Below are positions 1 to 6,470 of a DNA stretch of 6,746 nucleotides, one piece after another. Below the pieces are notes generated by a model. The model was not told the origin of the DNA, made no database searches, and saw only the letters and a list, made by a program, of their open reading frames with translations. The stretch is from Rhodospirillales bacterium (lineage in GTDB: Bacteria; Pseudomonadota; Alphaproteobacteria; Rhodospirillales; Casp-alpha2): contig JABJOR010000155.1 in NCBI GenBank assembly GCA_018664265.1, positions 1 to 6,746 of the forward strand. Reading direction: 5' to 3'. Numbering within the stretch: position 1 is the stretch's first letter; the number at the start of each line of letters is the position of its first letter. A program made the position numbers and the translations under genes.

Positions 1-10
1 CGAAAATGCT

Positions 11-979
11 TTAAAACTGAAGCAAGATTATAGCGCCAAGCATAATTCCCCAGCTGATATTCGCCAGCCTTAAGGCGCGTTTGATATGATCTCGTGTGGC
101 CTCGCCGCCACTGCCCAGCCACGCGCCATCAACGACAACGTTTCCCGGATACTGACGGGGGCCGCCCAAGCGTAAATCAAGCGCGCCTGCCATGGCGGCT
201 TCGGGCCAACCGGCATTTGGCGAGGCATGTAGCTTGGCATATTTCCACGCTGTTATTATGGCAAAACCCGCCCTTGCCTGAAACAAAGACGCGGCGGTAA
301 ACAGGATTGCTGTCAGACGCGCCGGGAACAAATTCAATCCGTCATCAATACGGGCGGATGCCCAGCCGAAAGCTTCATACCGTTCGCTGCGGTGACCGAT
401 CATGCTGTCTGCGGTGTTGACCATTTTATAGATAAGGATGCCCGGCAATCCACCAATCAGGAACCAGAACACCGGGGCGACGACACCATCGGAAAAGTTT
501 TCTGCCAGGCTTTCAATAGCGGCGCGAGAAATTGCTGGCTCGTCCAGCTCAGCTGTGTGACGACCTATGATAAGGCCAACGCTCTCGCGTGCGCTATCCA
601 ACCCATCGCTATCATCCAGCGCCAGACCGACATCCCGAACATGATCATACAAACTGCGGGCAGCCAACACTGTGCTGACAATTAAAATCAAAGCCAGATC
701 ACCCCAGATATTTTGTGGCAGGGAATGTTCTATTCCGAAGCCCAAACACCCCATAAATCCCATGGCAATGAGTATTAACAGAAGTCCCGCCAGACGCCTC
801 AACCCAAAATGCCAAGTTGGCTTGTTCAGCCATTGTTCACCCAGCATCAGGAAATTCGACATCAGGATCACAGGGTGAGAGATACGGCGATATAGCCAAT
901 TAGGTTCGCCACTGACAGCATCAACAAGCAATGCCAGAGCCAGAATGAACCCGCTGCTTAGTTGGACATCGACTCCCAT
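11..979 (-). CDS. cobD: Adenosylcobinamide-phosphate synthase (CobD/CbiB family)
   Basis: Membrane enzyme of late cobalamin synthesis that joins the aminopropanol-type side arm to adenosylcobyric acid. Its 322 residues match the family length. Visible family motifs are the N-terminal hydrophobic segment with DAVSGEP (about 20-25), HPV (35-37), AENFSDGVVAP (159-169), YKMVNTADSMIGHRSERYE (184-202), GWASARIDD (205-213), NLFPARLTA (216-224) and NAGWPEAAMAGAL (255-267). Hydrophobic stretches near 10-22, 62-82, 94-108, 166-184, 218-231 and 308-321 suggest several membrane spans. The ATG lies 4 bases after a strong GGAGG, and the start overlaps the end of cobQ by 22 bases, so translation is probably coupled. 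Residue 141 in the usual GRDT motif is His (GRHT), which is unusual. Transcription runs leftward out of the window, so a further gene may follow. The family call is firm. Confidence 0.95.
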   Translation of the reverse strand: MGVDVQLSSGFILALALLVDAVSGEPNWLYRRISHPVILMSNFLMLGEQWLNKPTWHFGLRRLAGLLLILIAMGFMGCLGFGIEHSLPQNIWGDLALILIVSTVLAARSLYDHVRDVGLALDDSDGLDSARESVGLIIGRHTAELDEPAISRAAIESLAENFSDGVVAPVFWFLIGGLPGILIYKMVNTADSMIGHRSERYEAFGWASARIDDGLNLFPARLTAILFTAASLFQARAGFAIITAWKYAKLHASPNAGWPEAAMAGALDLRLGGPRQYPGNVVVDGAWLGSGGEATRDHIKRALRLANISWGIMLGAIILLQF

Positions 980-2424
980 AGAGCCTCCACATCCAGATGT
1001 TGTTCCATGGCCTCAGCGAGATCATCAAGGGCTTCTGTTACCCTGTTGCCATAGTGCATTTCCCGGTGCTCGCCAGATCGAAACGGTGCGAGGAAACTGG
1101 CCCGGAAGGTATCATCTTCAAACATGCCATGGACGTACCCACCCATCACAGACCCATCAGGGGACGTAGCCCCGATGTTACGCCCATCAACTTGAAAGAA
1201 GGGACGTTCTTCAACATCTACGCCCGTGGTATCCCCGACATGGATTTCATAACCCGTTGCACTACAGCCAAGTGTCGGGCATTGGGCTTGTGTTCGACGA
1301 ACCGTCTTATCCGGTGTCATCAAGGTAGCTATATTCAGCATCCCCAAACCATCCATACATTGCGCCGGCCCATCGACACCATCCGGGTCATCGATTTTGC
1401 TGCCCAGCATCTGATAGCCTCCGCAAATGCCAAGGATGCGCCCACCTCTGCGATGATGGGCGGCGAGATCAATGTCCCAGCCTTGCGCCCGGAAGAATGC
1501 CATATCGGCTGTGGTTGATTTGGTGCCGGGTATCAACACCAACTGGGCATCACCGGGCAAAGGTTGACCCGGTGGAATAAATTGAACGGTAACATCGGCT
1601 TCCGCCTGTAAAGGATCAACATCATCAAAATTGGCGATGCGAGACAGCATGGGCACAGCGATCAGTATGCCGCCTTTAGCTGTATCTTGTGCGTGATCAA
1701 GAGCAACCGCATCTTCGGCAGGCAGGCTGCGAACGGCTGGCACATGTGGCAGTACGCCAAAAGATTTCCAACTTGTTCGATCAACAATGGCTTTCACACC
1801 ATCATCGAACAGGCTTAAATCTCCACGGAATTTGTTGATCAGGAAACCGCAGATCAAATCCCGTTCATTGTCTTGCAGTAATCCATGGGTTCCCACGATT
1901 GAGGCAATAACCCCGCCGCGATCAATATCACCGATTAAGACCACAGGCGTTTGGGTGGCTGTGGCAAATCCCATGTTGGCAATGTCACCAGCCCGCAGGT
2001 TAATTTCAGCCGGGCTGCCAGCGCCTTCAACCAACACTATGTCGGCCTGCGCTTTCAGAATTTCAAAGCTCTCAATAACGGTATTAAGCAACGTCTGACG
2101 GTGCTCACGGTAATAGCTGGCACCAGCCGTTCCGGTTGCTTTGCCGCGAACCACGACTTGCGCCCCCACATCAGATTGCGGCTTTAACAACACAGGATTC
2201 ATATGGACGCTGAGGTCTACGCCACAGGCAATGGCTTGCAAGGCTTGCGCACGACCAATTTCCCCACCATCCGGGGTGACGGCTGCATTGTTGGACATAT
2301 TTTGTGGCTTGAAGGGAAGAACGCGATGACCGCGCCGCGTGAAAACCCGGCACAGTCCGGCAACGATCACGGACTTTCCCACATCAGAACCAGTCCCTTG
2401 AAACATCAGAGTTCGCGCAGTCAT
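958..2424 (-). CDS. cobQ: Cobyric acid synthase, glutamine-hydrolysing
   Basis: Cytoplasmic enzyme that amidates four carboxylates (b, d, e, g) of adenosylcobyrinic acid a,c-diamide, using ATP and glutamine. It has 488 residues, normal for the family. The N-terminal dethiobiotin-synthetase-like ATPase half opens with the P-loop GTGSDVGKS (10-18), followed by KPQNMSNNA (39-47), VEGAGSPAEINL (132-143) and GDIDRGGV (165-172). The C-terminal class I-like glutamine amidotransferase half has nucleophile Cys334 in GICGGYQMLG, plus GYEIHVG (391-397) and YVHGMF with His432. All key residues are present. The ATG overlaps the folA stop codon as ATGA and is preceded by GGGAG at 8-base spacing, which points to translational coupling with folA. 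The next gene, cobD, acts later in the same pathway. No cobalamin riboswitch lies directly before it. The call is firm. Confidence 0.97.
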   Translation of the reverse strand: MTARTLMFQGTGSDVGKSVIVAGLCRVFTRRGHRVLPFKPQNMSNNAAVTPDGGEIGRAQALQAIACGVDLSVHMNPVLLKPQSDVGAQVVVRGKATGTAGASYYREHRQTLLNTVIESFEILKAQADIVLVEGAGSPAEINLRAGDIANMGFATATQTPVVLIGDIDRGGVIASIVGTHGLLQDNERDLICGFLINKFRGDLSLFDDGVKAIVDRTSWKSFGVLPHVPAVRSLPAEDAVALDHAQDTAKGGILIAVPMLSRIANFDDVDPLQAEADVTVQFIPPGQPLPGDAQLVLIPGTKSTTADMAFFRAQGWDIDLAAHHRRGGRILGICGGYQMLGSKIDDPDGVDGPAQCMDGLGMLNIATLMTPDKTVRRTQAQCPTLGCSATGYEIHVGDTTGVDVEERPFFQVDGRNIGATSPDGSVMGGYVHGMFEDDTFRASFLAPFRSGEHREMHYGNRVTEALDDLAEAMEQHLDVEALWESMSN

Positions 2425-2930
2425 TTAAGTTGCTCCCGATCAAGAACAACGAAGCTGATATCGGGTTGCCCCGGCGTTTCGCCAGCACCCTTCTCGCGCG
2501 ATTGCTCGATCCATTGGCTTATTGGCAGCTCAGGAAAAGTTGTGTCGCCATCAATGCTTGCATGAATTTCCGTCAGATAAACCCGCTCGGCATAGTGCAA
2601 AGCTTCCGCGTAAATTTGCCCTCCGCCAATAATCATAACTTCATCGACATCAGGCGAAGCAATCGTTTGAGCAAGCTCAAGGGCATCAGACACGCTGCTA
2701 ACCACCTGCACTCCGTCAGCCGCAAAACTTGCGTCCCGGGTGATCACAATATTTGGTCTTTTCGGCAAAGGCCTGCCAATGGACTCAAACGTTTTTCGCC
2801 CCATGACAACAGGCTTGCCAAGGGTGGTTTTCTTGAAATATTTCAAATCTTCCGGTAAATGCCACGGCATACCGCCATCACGACCAATAACGCGATTGCT
2901 TGCCATGGCAACGATTAAGGAAACCCGCAT
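2421..2930 (-). CDS. folA: Dihydrofolate reductase
   Basis: Reduces dihydrofolate to tetrahydrofolate with NADPH, regenerating the folate oxidised by ThyA just upstream. From the chosen start there are 169 residues, beginning MRVSLIVAMASNRVIG. The family pattern is clear: MPWHLPEDLKYFKK (21-34) contains the catalytic acid Asp28 (Asp27 in E. coli), then GKPVVMGRKTFESIG for cofactor binding, RPNIVITRD, EVMIIGGGQIYAEAL and the late strand segment VYLTEIHASIDGDTTFPE. I chose the ATG at 2930 because it aligns with the canonical family N-terminus and has GGA/AGGG purine stretches upstream. An in-frame ATG at 2948, 7 bases after the thyA stop, would add six residues but has no clear ribosome site. 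A longer frame reaching 3032 would run into thyA and is unlikely. The 3' end overlaps cobQ (ATGA). Family call certain; start moderately sure. Confidence 0.95.
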   Translation of the reverse strand: MRVSLIVAMASNRVIGRDGGMPWHLPEDLKYFKKTTLGKPVVMGRKTFESIGRPLPKRPNIVITRDASFAADGVQVVSSVSDALELAQTIASPDVDEVMIIGGGQIYAEALHYAERVYLTEIHASIDGDTTFPELPISQWIEQSREKGAGETPGQPDISFVVLDREQLK

Positions 2931-2955
2931 ACCCTGTCCATCCGTCATAATGTGA

Positions 2956-3750
2956 TCAAACCGCAATCGGGGCCGCAATATGCGGATGGGATTCGTAGCC
3001 TTGCAAATCAAAGTCTTCGTAGCGGAAGGCAAACAAGTCCTTCACATCCGGGTTAATCTGCATGGTTGGAAGCGTCAGCGGCGCGCGGGGGATTTGCAAG
3101 TCGGCTTGTTCATCGTGGTTATTATAAAGATGCACATCCCCGAACGTATGAACAAAGTCTCCGGCTTCCAGCCCGCAGACTTGCGCTATCATCATGGTGA
3201 ACAGGGCGTAGGACGCTATATTAAAAGGCACGCCAAGAAACACATCGGCACTGCGCTGATAGAGCTGACAGGACAGCTTTCCTTCGGCCACATAAAACTG
3301 AAACAGGCAGTGACAGGGCGGCAATGCCATACTGTCCACATAGGCAACATTCCAGGCACAGACAATATGGCGGCGTGAATTGGGATTGTTGCGAATCTGT
3401 TCCAGCAACTGGCTGATCTGATCCACATGACCACCATCAGGCGTTGGCCAGGATCGCCACTGATATCCATAGACAGGACCAAGGTCACCTTTTTCGTCTG
3501 CCCAGTCATCCCAAATTGAAACACCGTTATCTTTCAGGTACTTAATATTGGTATCACCTGAAATAAACCATAATAATTCATGAATGATAGAGCGCAAATG
3601 CAGCTTTTTAGTGGTCAGCACAGGAAAGCCTTCTGACAAATCAAACCGCATTTGATGCCCAAAAACGCTCCGGGTCCCTGTCCCTGTACGATCCCCACGC
3701 TGGGTTCCTGTATCACGGACAAGTTTTAATAAATCGAGGTATTGGCGCAT
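2956..3750 (-). CDS. thyA: Thymidylate synthase (ThyA type)
   Basis: Makes dTMP from dUMP using 5,10-methylene-tetrahydrofolate, which is oxidised to dihydrofolate. It has 264 residues, the same length as the E. coli enzyme, and residues align without gaps at the active site: Arg21 in RGDRTGTGT, nucleophile Cys146 in [11 protein letters not shown], Arg166 and Asp169 in QRSADV, Asn177 in PFNIASYA, and His207/Tyr209 in DVHLYNNH. The C-terminus ends PIAV, as expected. The usual RRIIVSAWN segment reads RRHIVCAWN here, a mild variant. It is the first gene of the minus-strand operon and lies 25 bases before the preferred folA start. Only a weak purine stretch (GGAAAA, about 10 bases upstream) is visible as a ribosome site. 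Its promoter must lie between 3751 and about 3900. The call is certain. Confidence 0.98.
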   Translation of the reverse strand: MRQYLDLLKLVRDTGTQRGDRTGTGTRSVFGHQMRFDLSEGFPVLTTKKLHLRSIIHELLWFISGDTNIKYLKDNGVSIWDDWADEKGDLGPVYGYQWRSWPTPDGGHVDQISQLLEQIRNNPNSRRHIVCAWNVAYVDSMALPPCHCLFQFYVAEGKLSCQLYQRSADVFLGVPFNIASYALFTMMIAQVCGLEAGDFVHTFGDVHLYNNHDEQADLQIPRAPLTLPTMQINPDVKDLFAFRYEDFDLQGYESHPHIAAPIAV

Positions 3751-3810
3751 AATTTGAAGTTTTCCGGTTCATTCTTGCTGTTTTGGGCGGCACCTGTCCG
3801 AATCACCACG

Positions 3811-3816
3811 ATTCTA
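3811..3816 (-). promoter_or_regulatory. Candidate -10 element of the thyA operon
   Basis: Read on the minus strand this is TAGAAT, five of six matches to TATAAT, about 60 bases before the thyA start codon. The hexamer 17 bases upstream (TTCTAT) is a poor -35 match (3 of 6). The assignment is weak and rests on position and the -10 match alone. Confidence 0.25.
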
Positions 3817-3869
3817 CCCTAAAATCAATTCATATAGAATAAAAGTGATGAGAATATTACAGCGAGTTC

Positions 3870-3898
3870 TTTCCATAAGCCTCCAATTTTTCTATAGT
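3870..3898 (+). promoter_or_regulatory. Candidate ssrA promoter
   Basis: TATAGT at 3893-3898 matches TATAAT at five of six bases. TTTCCA at 3870-3875 matches TTGACA at four of six, with a 17-base spacer. Transcription would start near 3904-3906, right at the first hairpin of the ssrA acceptor piece, which supports the assignment. Confidence 0.5.
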
Positions 3899-3903
3899 GG
3901 AGA

Positions 3904-3984
3904 TGTTGGGTAACCAACTATGGCGATAAACGCTGTTCGAAATAAGCATAGTGGACCCGGGGGCGGTACCCGGCGCCTCCACCA
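3904..3984 (+). other. tmRNA acceptor piece
   Basis: The 3' tRNA-like half of the tmRNA. It begins with a 5-bp hairpin, GTTGG/CCAAC (3905-3909 with 3914-3918), closed by a GTAA tetraloop of the GNRA class. It ends with the T-arm, the acceptor strand and an encoded CCA (3982-3984). The T-loop reads GGCGGTA rather than the usual TTCGAAT. The 5' end is approximate. Confidence 0.75.
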
Positions 3985-4015
3985 ATTTCCCAAATTCGTT
4001 TGGAAAATTGATTAA
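3985..4015 (+). other. Intervening segment of the ssrA precursor
   Basis: This links the CCA end of the acceptor piece to the 5' end of the coding piece and is expected to be cut out. It folds into a hairpin: CCAAA/TTTGG (3990-3994 with 3999-4003) around a TTCG tetraloop, extended by AATTT/AAATT (3984-3988 with 4005-4009) across one C-A mismatch. This would hold the two halves together before processing. Confidence 0.7.
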
Positions 4016-4180
4016 GGGGGCGAAATAGGATCGACACGTGTAGTAAAGGTACAGTTTTTGCCCGGCATGATTCCGCCGTTACCGGGTCAATTTTATAAAT
4101 GCAAACGATAATGATGCATTTGCGGTAGCTGCATAGCACTACCACGGGGTTCGGGAGGCACCTTGCAACAGAAGCCTCCC
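4016..4180 (+). other. tmRNA coding piece
   Basis: The 5' half of the tmRNA. It starts with the acceptor 5' strand GGGGGCG and the D-loop-like stretch ending GGATCGACACG. A pseudoknot-like stem CCCGG/CCGGG (4061-4065 with 4082-4086) stands before the tag, and its loop could pair GATT (4069-4072) with AATT (4089-4092). After the tag stop there is a 7-bp stem GGGAGGC/GCCTCCC (4153-4159 with 4174-4180). I take that stem as the approximate 3' end. Confidence 0.75.
4101..4136 (+). other. tmRNA tag reading frame (ANDNDAFAVAA, stop)
   Basis: Resume codon GCA at 4101-4103, then AAC GAT AAT GAT GCA TTT GCG GTA GCT GCA and stop TAG at 4134-4136. The encoded tag is ANDNDAFAVAA. The ANDN start fits family tags, and the terminal VAA fits recognition by ClpX. 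Eleven encoded residues is shorter than the tag known from Caulobacter. Confidence 0.9.
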
Positions 4181-4183
4181 ACT

Positions 4184-4205
4184 TAATCTGGGAAAGATCA
4201 GATTA
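4184..4205 (+). other. Inverted repeat after ssrA
   Basis: TAATCTG (4184-4190) and CAGATTA (4199-4205) form a 7-bp stem with an 8-base loop directly after the last tmRNA stem. There is no T-run, so it is not a typical terminator. It may mark the 3' processing boundary or weakly slow transcription before sspB. Confidence 0.4.
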
Positions 4206-4243
4206 TAGGACACGAAGAACAATGAAGGAAGATCGGCCAAAGC

Positions 4244-4774
4244 ATGGAAATAGACGCAAATGATCCAATACGATATGACCAATGGATAGAAGACGCTCTG
4301 CGTGATGTTATCCGTAAAGCACTGATTTATACCGCCGAAAATGGTCTTATTGGTGAGCACCACTTTTACATCACTTTCCGTACAAACTCTGATCTCGTTT
4401 CCATCCCCCCCCATATGCTCGCTCAGCACCCTGAGGAAATGACCATTGTCCTGCAACACCAGTTTAATAACCTGCAAGTTACAGATGAAGGTTTTTCAGT
4501 AACACTCCGGTTCAGTGGCAGAGCTGAAAATCTTTCAATTCCATTCAGTGAGCTTACAGGTTTCAGTGATCCATCCGTGAATTTTGGATTACAGCTTAAG
4601 ACCACAGAAATGACTGAAGCCGATATCGAAGATCTGGACTTCCCGGTTGAGCCCCCCGATAAAGATCAGGAATTTTCAATCCCTGGCGAAGAGCAAGCAT
4701 CTGATACTTCCGATACCTCAGTAGAAACCAAAACCGGCGAAGTTATCGCCCTTGATGCTTTTCGGAAAAAATAA
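4244..4774 (+). CDS. sspB: ClpXP adaptor SspB, alphaproteobacterial type
   Basis: Adaptor that binds the ssrA tag and delivers tagged proteins to the ClpXP protease in the cytoplasm. In its 176 residues a folded domain (about 8-119) carries the family blocks HFYITFRT (40-47), HPEEMTIVLQHQF (62-74), GFSVTLRFSGR (83-93), LSIPFSELTGFSDPSVNFGLQL (97-118). A long acidic, Ser/Thr-rich linker (120-165) follows, and the tail GEVIALDAFRKK (165-176) is the expected ClpX-docking peptide. No other in-frame start exists, because a stop lies at 4223. The ribosome site AAGGAAG (4225-4231) sits about 12 bases before the ATG, a rather long gap. It follows ssrA by 63 bases, so the tag RNA and its adaptor are neighbours. 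Codons 54-57 lie in a run of eight C (4405-4412). Family call firm from motif order and tail. Confidence 0.93.
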   Translation: MEIDANDPIRYDQWIEDALRDVIRKALIYTAENGLIGEHHFYITFRTNSDLVSIPPHMLAQHPEEMTIVLQHQFNNLQVTDEGFSVTLRFSGRAENLSIPFSELTGFSDPSVNFGLQLKTTEMTEADIEDLDFPVEPPDKDQEFSIPGEEQASDTSDTSVETKTGEVIALDAFRKK

Positions 4775-4781
4775 CAATCAT

Positions 4782-4809
4782 AATAGCGCATTGCATTGCG
4801 CCGATTATT
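4782..4809 (+). terminator. Weak hairpin between sspB and fumarase gene
   Basis: GCGCA/TGCGC (4786-4790 with 4797-4801) around a 6-base loop, extended by AATA/TATT across a 4-base bulge. No T-run follows, only CTCATT, so it may be an attenuator or nothing. Termination here is a guess. Confidence 0.2.
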
Positions 4810-4830
4810 CTCATTCCATGCGAGGATTAA

Positions 4831-6450
4831 ATGAGCGAATTTGTTCACCACGAAATGTTCCCTCTTTCCGGTGAAGAGCCGGAATATCGTCTTTTAACCA
4901 CGGATTACGTCAAAACCATTGAAGTCGATGGTCAGGAAATTTTAAAAGTCGACAGCAAAGCTCTGTCACTGCTCAGTGCAACGGCCATGCATGACATCGC
5001 CCATCTGCTGCGCCCAGCACATTTAGAACAACTTGCATCTATCCTTGATGATCCGGAAGCATCCGACAATGACAGGTTTGTCGCTATTGATTTGCTGAAA
5101 AATGCAAATATCTCAGCTGGTGGCGTTCTACCTATGTGTCAGGACACAGGAACAGCCATCGTCATGGGTAAAAAAGGCCAGAACGTCTGGACGTCTGCTA
5201 GTGACGAAGCCGCTCTTTCCGAAGGTATTGAGAAAACGTATCTGGAAACCAATCTCCGTTATAGCCAGCTTGCGCCACTGGATATGTATAAAGAAGTCAA
5301 CACAGGCAATAATCTGCCAGCGCAGATTGATCTCTATGCGACAGAAGGCAATGCTTACAAGTTTTTGTTTATGGCCAAAGGTGGTGGCTCGGCAAATAAA
5401 ACTTTCCTGTATCAGCAAACCAAAGCATTGCTGAATCCCGACACATTGATGAAATTTCTTGATAACAATATTCGCTCACTCGGCACGGCAGCCTGCCCAC
5501 CTTATCATCTGGCAATTGTTATTGGCGGCACCTCGGCCGAGCAAAATTTAAAAACCGTAAAAATGGCCAGTGCTCACTATCTTGATGGCCTGCCCACAGA
5601 AGGCAACGAACACGGGCAGGCTTTCCGTGATCTGGATCTTGAAGCTGCCGTACATGAAATGAGCCAAAAGATGGGTCTAGGCGCACAATTTGGCGGCAAG
5701 TACTTCTGCCATGATGTTCGTGTGATACGTCTGCCACGTCATGGCGCATCCTGCCCGGTTGGCATCGGGGTTTCCTGTTCTGCAGACCGTCAATGTTTGG
5801 GCAAGATTACCAAAGATGGGGTCTTCATTGAACAGTTAGAGGCCAATCCAGCGCGGTTCTTGCCTGAAGTTGGTGGAGAAGAGTTGAATACCGATGTGGT
5901 TGATATTGATCTAAACAAGCCAATGGGTGAAATTCTTGATACCCTCAATCGCTACCCGGTTAAAACGCGCCTTAACCTGAGCGGGCCACTAATCGTTGCA
6001 CGTGACATTGCCCACGCTAAGCTAAAAGAGCGTTTGGACGGCGGTGAAGACTTACCGGATTATTTCAAAAATCATGCAATTTATTATGCCGGCCCCGCCA
6101 AAACACCGGAAGGATTTGCTTCAGGGTCGTTCGGTCCTACCACAGCCGGACGCATGGACGCCTACGTTGATCAATTTCAGGCTGCTGGCGGCTCCATGGT
6201 CATGCTTGCAAAAGGCAACCGTTCTGACGCCGTAACCGGAGCCTGTATTGCCCATGGCGGGTTTTACCTGGGCTCCATTGGCGGCCCCGGTGCTCGCGTT
6301 GCACAGGATTGCATCAAGAACGTGGAAGTCGTCGAATATGCAGAATTGGGCATGGAAGCCATATGGAAGATTGAAGTCGAAAACTTCCCGGCCTTCATCG
6401 TGATTGATAACAAGGGCAATGATTTTTTCAAAGAGTTCATGCCAAAATAA
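4831..6450 (+). CDS. fumA: Fumarate hydratase, class I (iron-sulfur)
   Basis: Converts fumarate to L-malate in the citric acid cycle with a [4Fe-4S] cluster. At 539 residues it is close to E. coli FumA (548). The three cluster ligands are in place: Cys103 in PMCQDTGT, Cys222 in AACPPYH and Cys316 in GVSCSADR, each two residues before the E. coli positions. Other strong matches are [12 protein letters not shown] (180-191), [19 protein letters not shown] (293-311), [17 protein letters not shown] (385-401), [24 protein letters not shown] (420-443), KGNRS (461-465) and [11 protein letters not shown] (476-486). The N-terminal alpha domain and C-terminal beta domain are fused in one chain. An AGGA at 4823-4826 lies 4 bases before the ATG. 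sspB ends 56 bases upstream, and the next gene starts 20 bases downstream, so it is likely co-transcribed with that gene. The call is certain at family level; the symbol follows E. coli usage. Confidence 0.97.
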   Translation: MSEFVHHEMFPLSGEEPEYRLLTTDYVKTIEVDGQEILKVDSKALSLLSATAMHDIAHLLRPAHLEQLASILDDPEASDNDRFVAIDLLKNANISAGGVLPMCQDTGTAIVMGKKGQNVWTSASDEAALSEGIEKTYLETNLRYSQLAPLDMYKEVNTGNNLPAQIDLYATEGNAYKFLFMAKGGGSANKTFLYQQTKALLNPDTLMKFLDNNIRSLGTAACPPYHLAIVIGGTSAEQNLKTVKMASAHYLDGLPTEGNEHGQAFRDLDLEAAVHEMSQKMGLGAQFGGKYFCHDVRVIRLPRHGASCPVGIGVSCSADRQCLGKITKDGVFIEQLEANPARFLPEVGGEELNTDVVDIDLNKPMGEILDTLNRYPVKTRLNLSGPLIVARDIAHAKLKERLDGGEDLPDYFKNHAIYYAGPAKTPEGFASGSFGPTTAGRMDAYVDQFQAAGGSMVMLAKGNRSDAVTGACIAHGGFYLGSIGGPGARVAQDCIKNVEVVEYAELGMEAIWKIEVENFPAFIVIDNKGNDFFKEFMPK

Positions 6451-6470
6451 AAATAAAACGGAGACACCCA

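Larger units (their letters stand above)
3751..3903. promoter_or_regulatory. Divergent intergenic region between thyA and ssrA
   Basis: This stretch of 153 bases is AT-rich and holds no convincing small gene. It must carry the leftward thyA operon promoter and the rightward ssrA promoter. It contains two GANTC sites, GAATC at 3800-3804 and GATTC at 3810-3814, forming a 5-base inverted repeat with a 5-base spacer. The second overlaps the best leftward -10 candidate. Function is inferred from position only. Confidence 0.6.
3904..4180 (+). ncRNA. ssrA: Two-piece (circularly permuted) transfer-messenger RNA
   Basis: tmRNA rescues stalled ribosomes and adds a degradation tag to the unfinished protein. 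Here the 3' tRNA-like half comes first in the DNA and the 5' tag-coding half second, as in alphaproteobacteria. The two halves fold together exactly: acceptor strand CGCCTCC (3974-3980) pairs with GGGGGCG (4016-4022), giving a 7-bp stem with a G3-U70 pair, the alanine identity signal. It is followed by encoded A-CCA at 3981-3984. The T-arm is CCGGG/CCCGG (3957-3961 with 3969-3973). A P2-like helix can form between 4035-4040 and 3947-3953 with one bulge. The tag frame is at 4101-4136. The processed RNA probably loses 3985-4015. Outer ends are estimated from hairpins and the promoter, so they may shift by tens of bases. Confidence 0.93.

Noticed and set aside
997..1518. 173-codon open frame on the plus strand
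   Set aside because: It lies wholly antisense to the well-supported cobQ and shows no recognisable domain; it is a by-product of cobQ codon use.
2424..2450. Cobalamin riboswitch before cobQ
   Set aside because: cobQ starts inside the folA stop codon, so there is no leader here, and no B12-box-like stretch was seen; any such element would have to lie before thyA, where I also saw none.
2430..2858. 142-codon open frame on the plus strand
   Set aside because: It is antisense to folA, whose catalytic motifs are all present on the minus strand.
2931..3032. Extended N-terminus of FolA reaching back to 3032
   Set aside because: The extra residues overlap the end of thyA in another frame and do not resemble the family start; the ATG at 2930 fits DHFR alignments.
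3940..3984. An ordinary tRNA gene ending in CCA
   Set aside because: Only the T-arm and acceptor 3' strand are present; the partner strand lies downstream, so this is the acceptor half of a permuted tmRNA.
3918..4145. 75-codon open frame on the minus strand
   Set aside because: It runs across the tmRNA gene, whose paired stems fully explain this stretch.
4139..4477. 112-codon open frame on the minus strand
   Set aside because: It overlaps the end of ssrA and the start of sspB; the conserved SspB protein explains the region.
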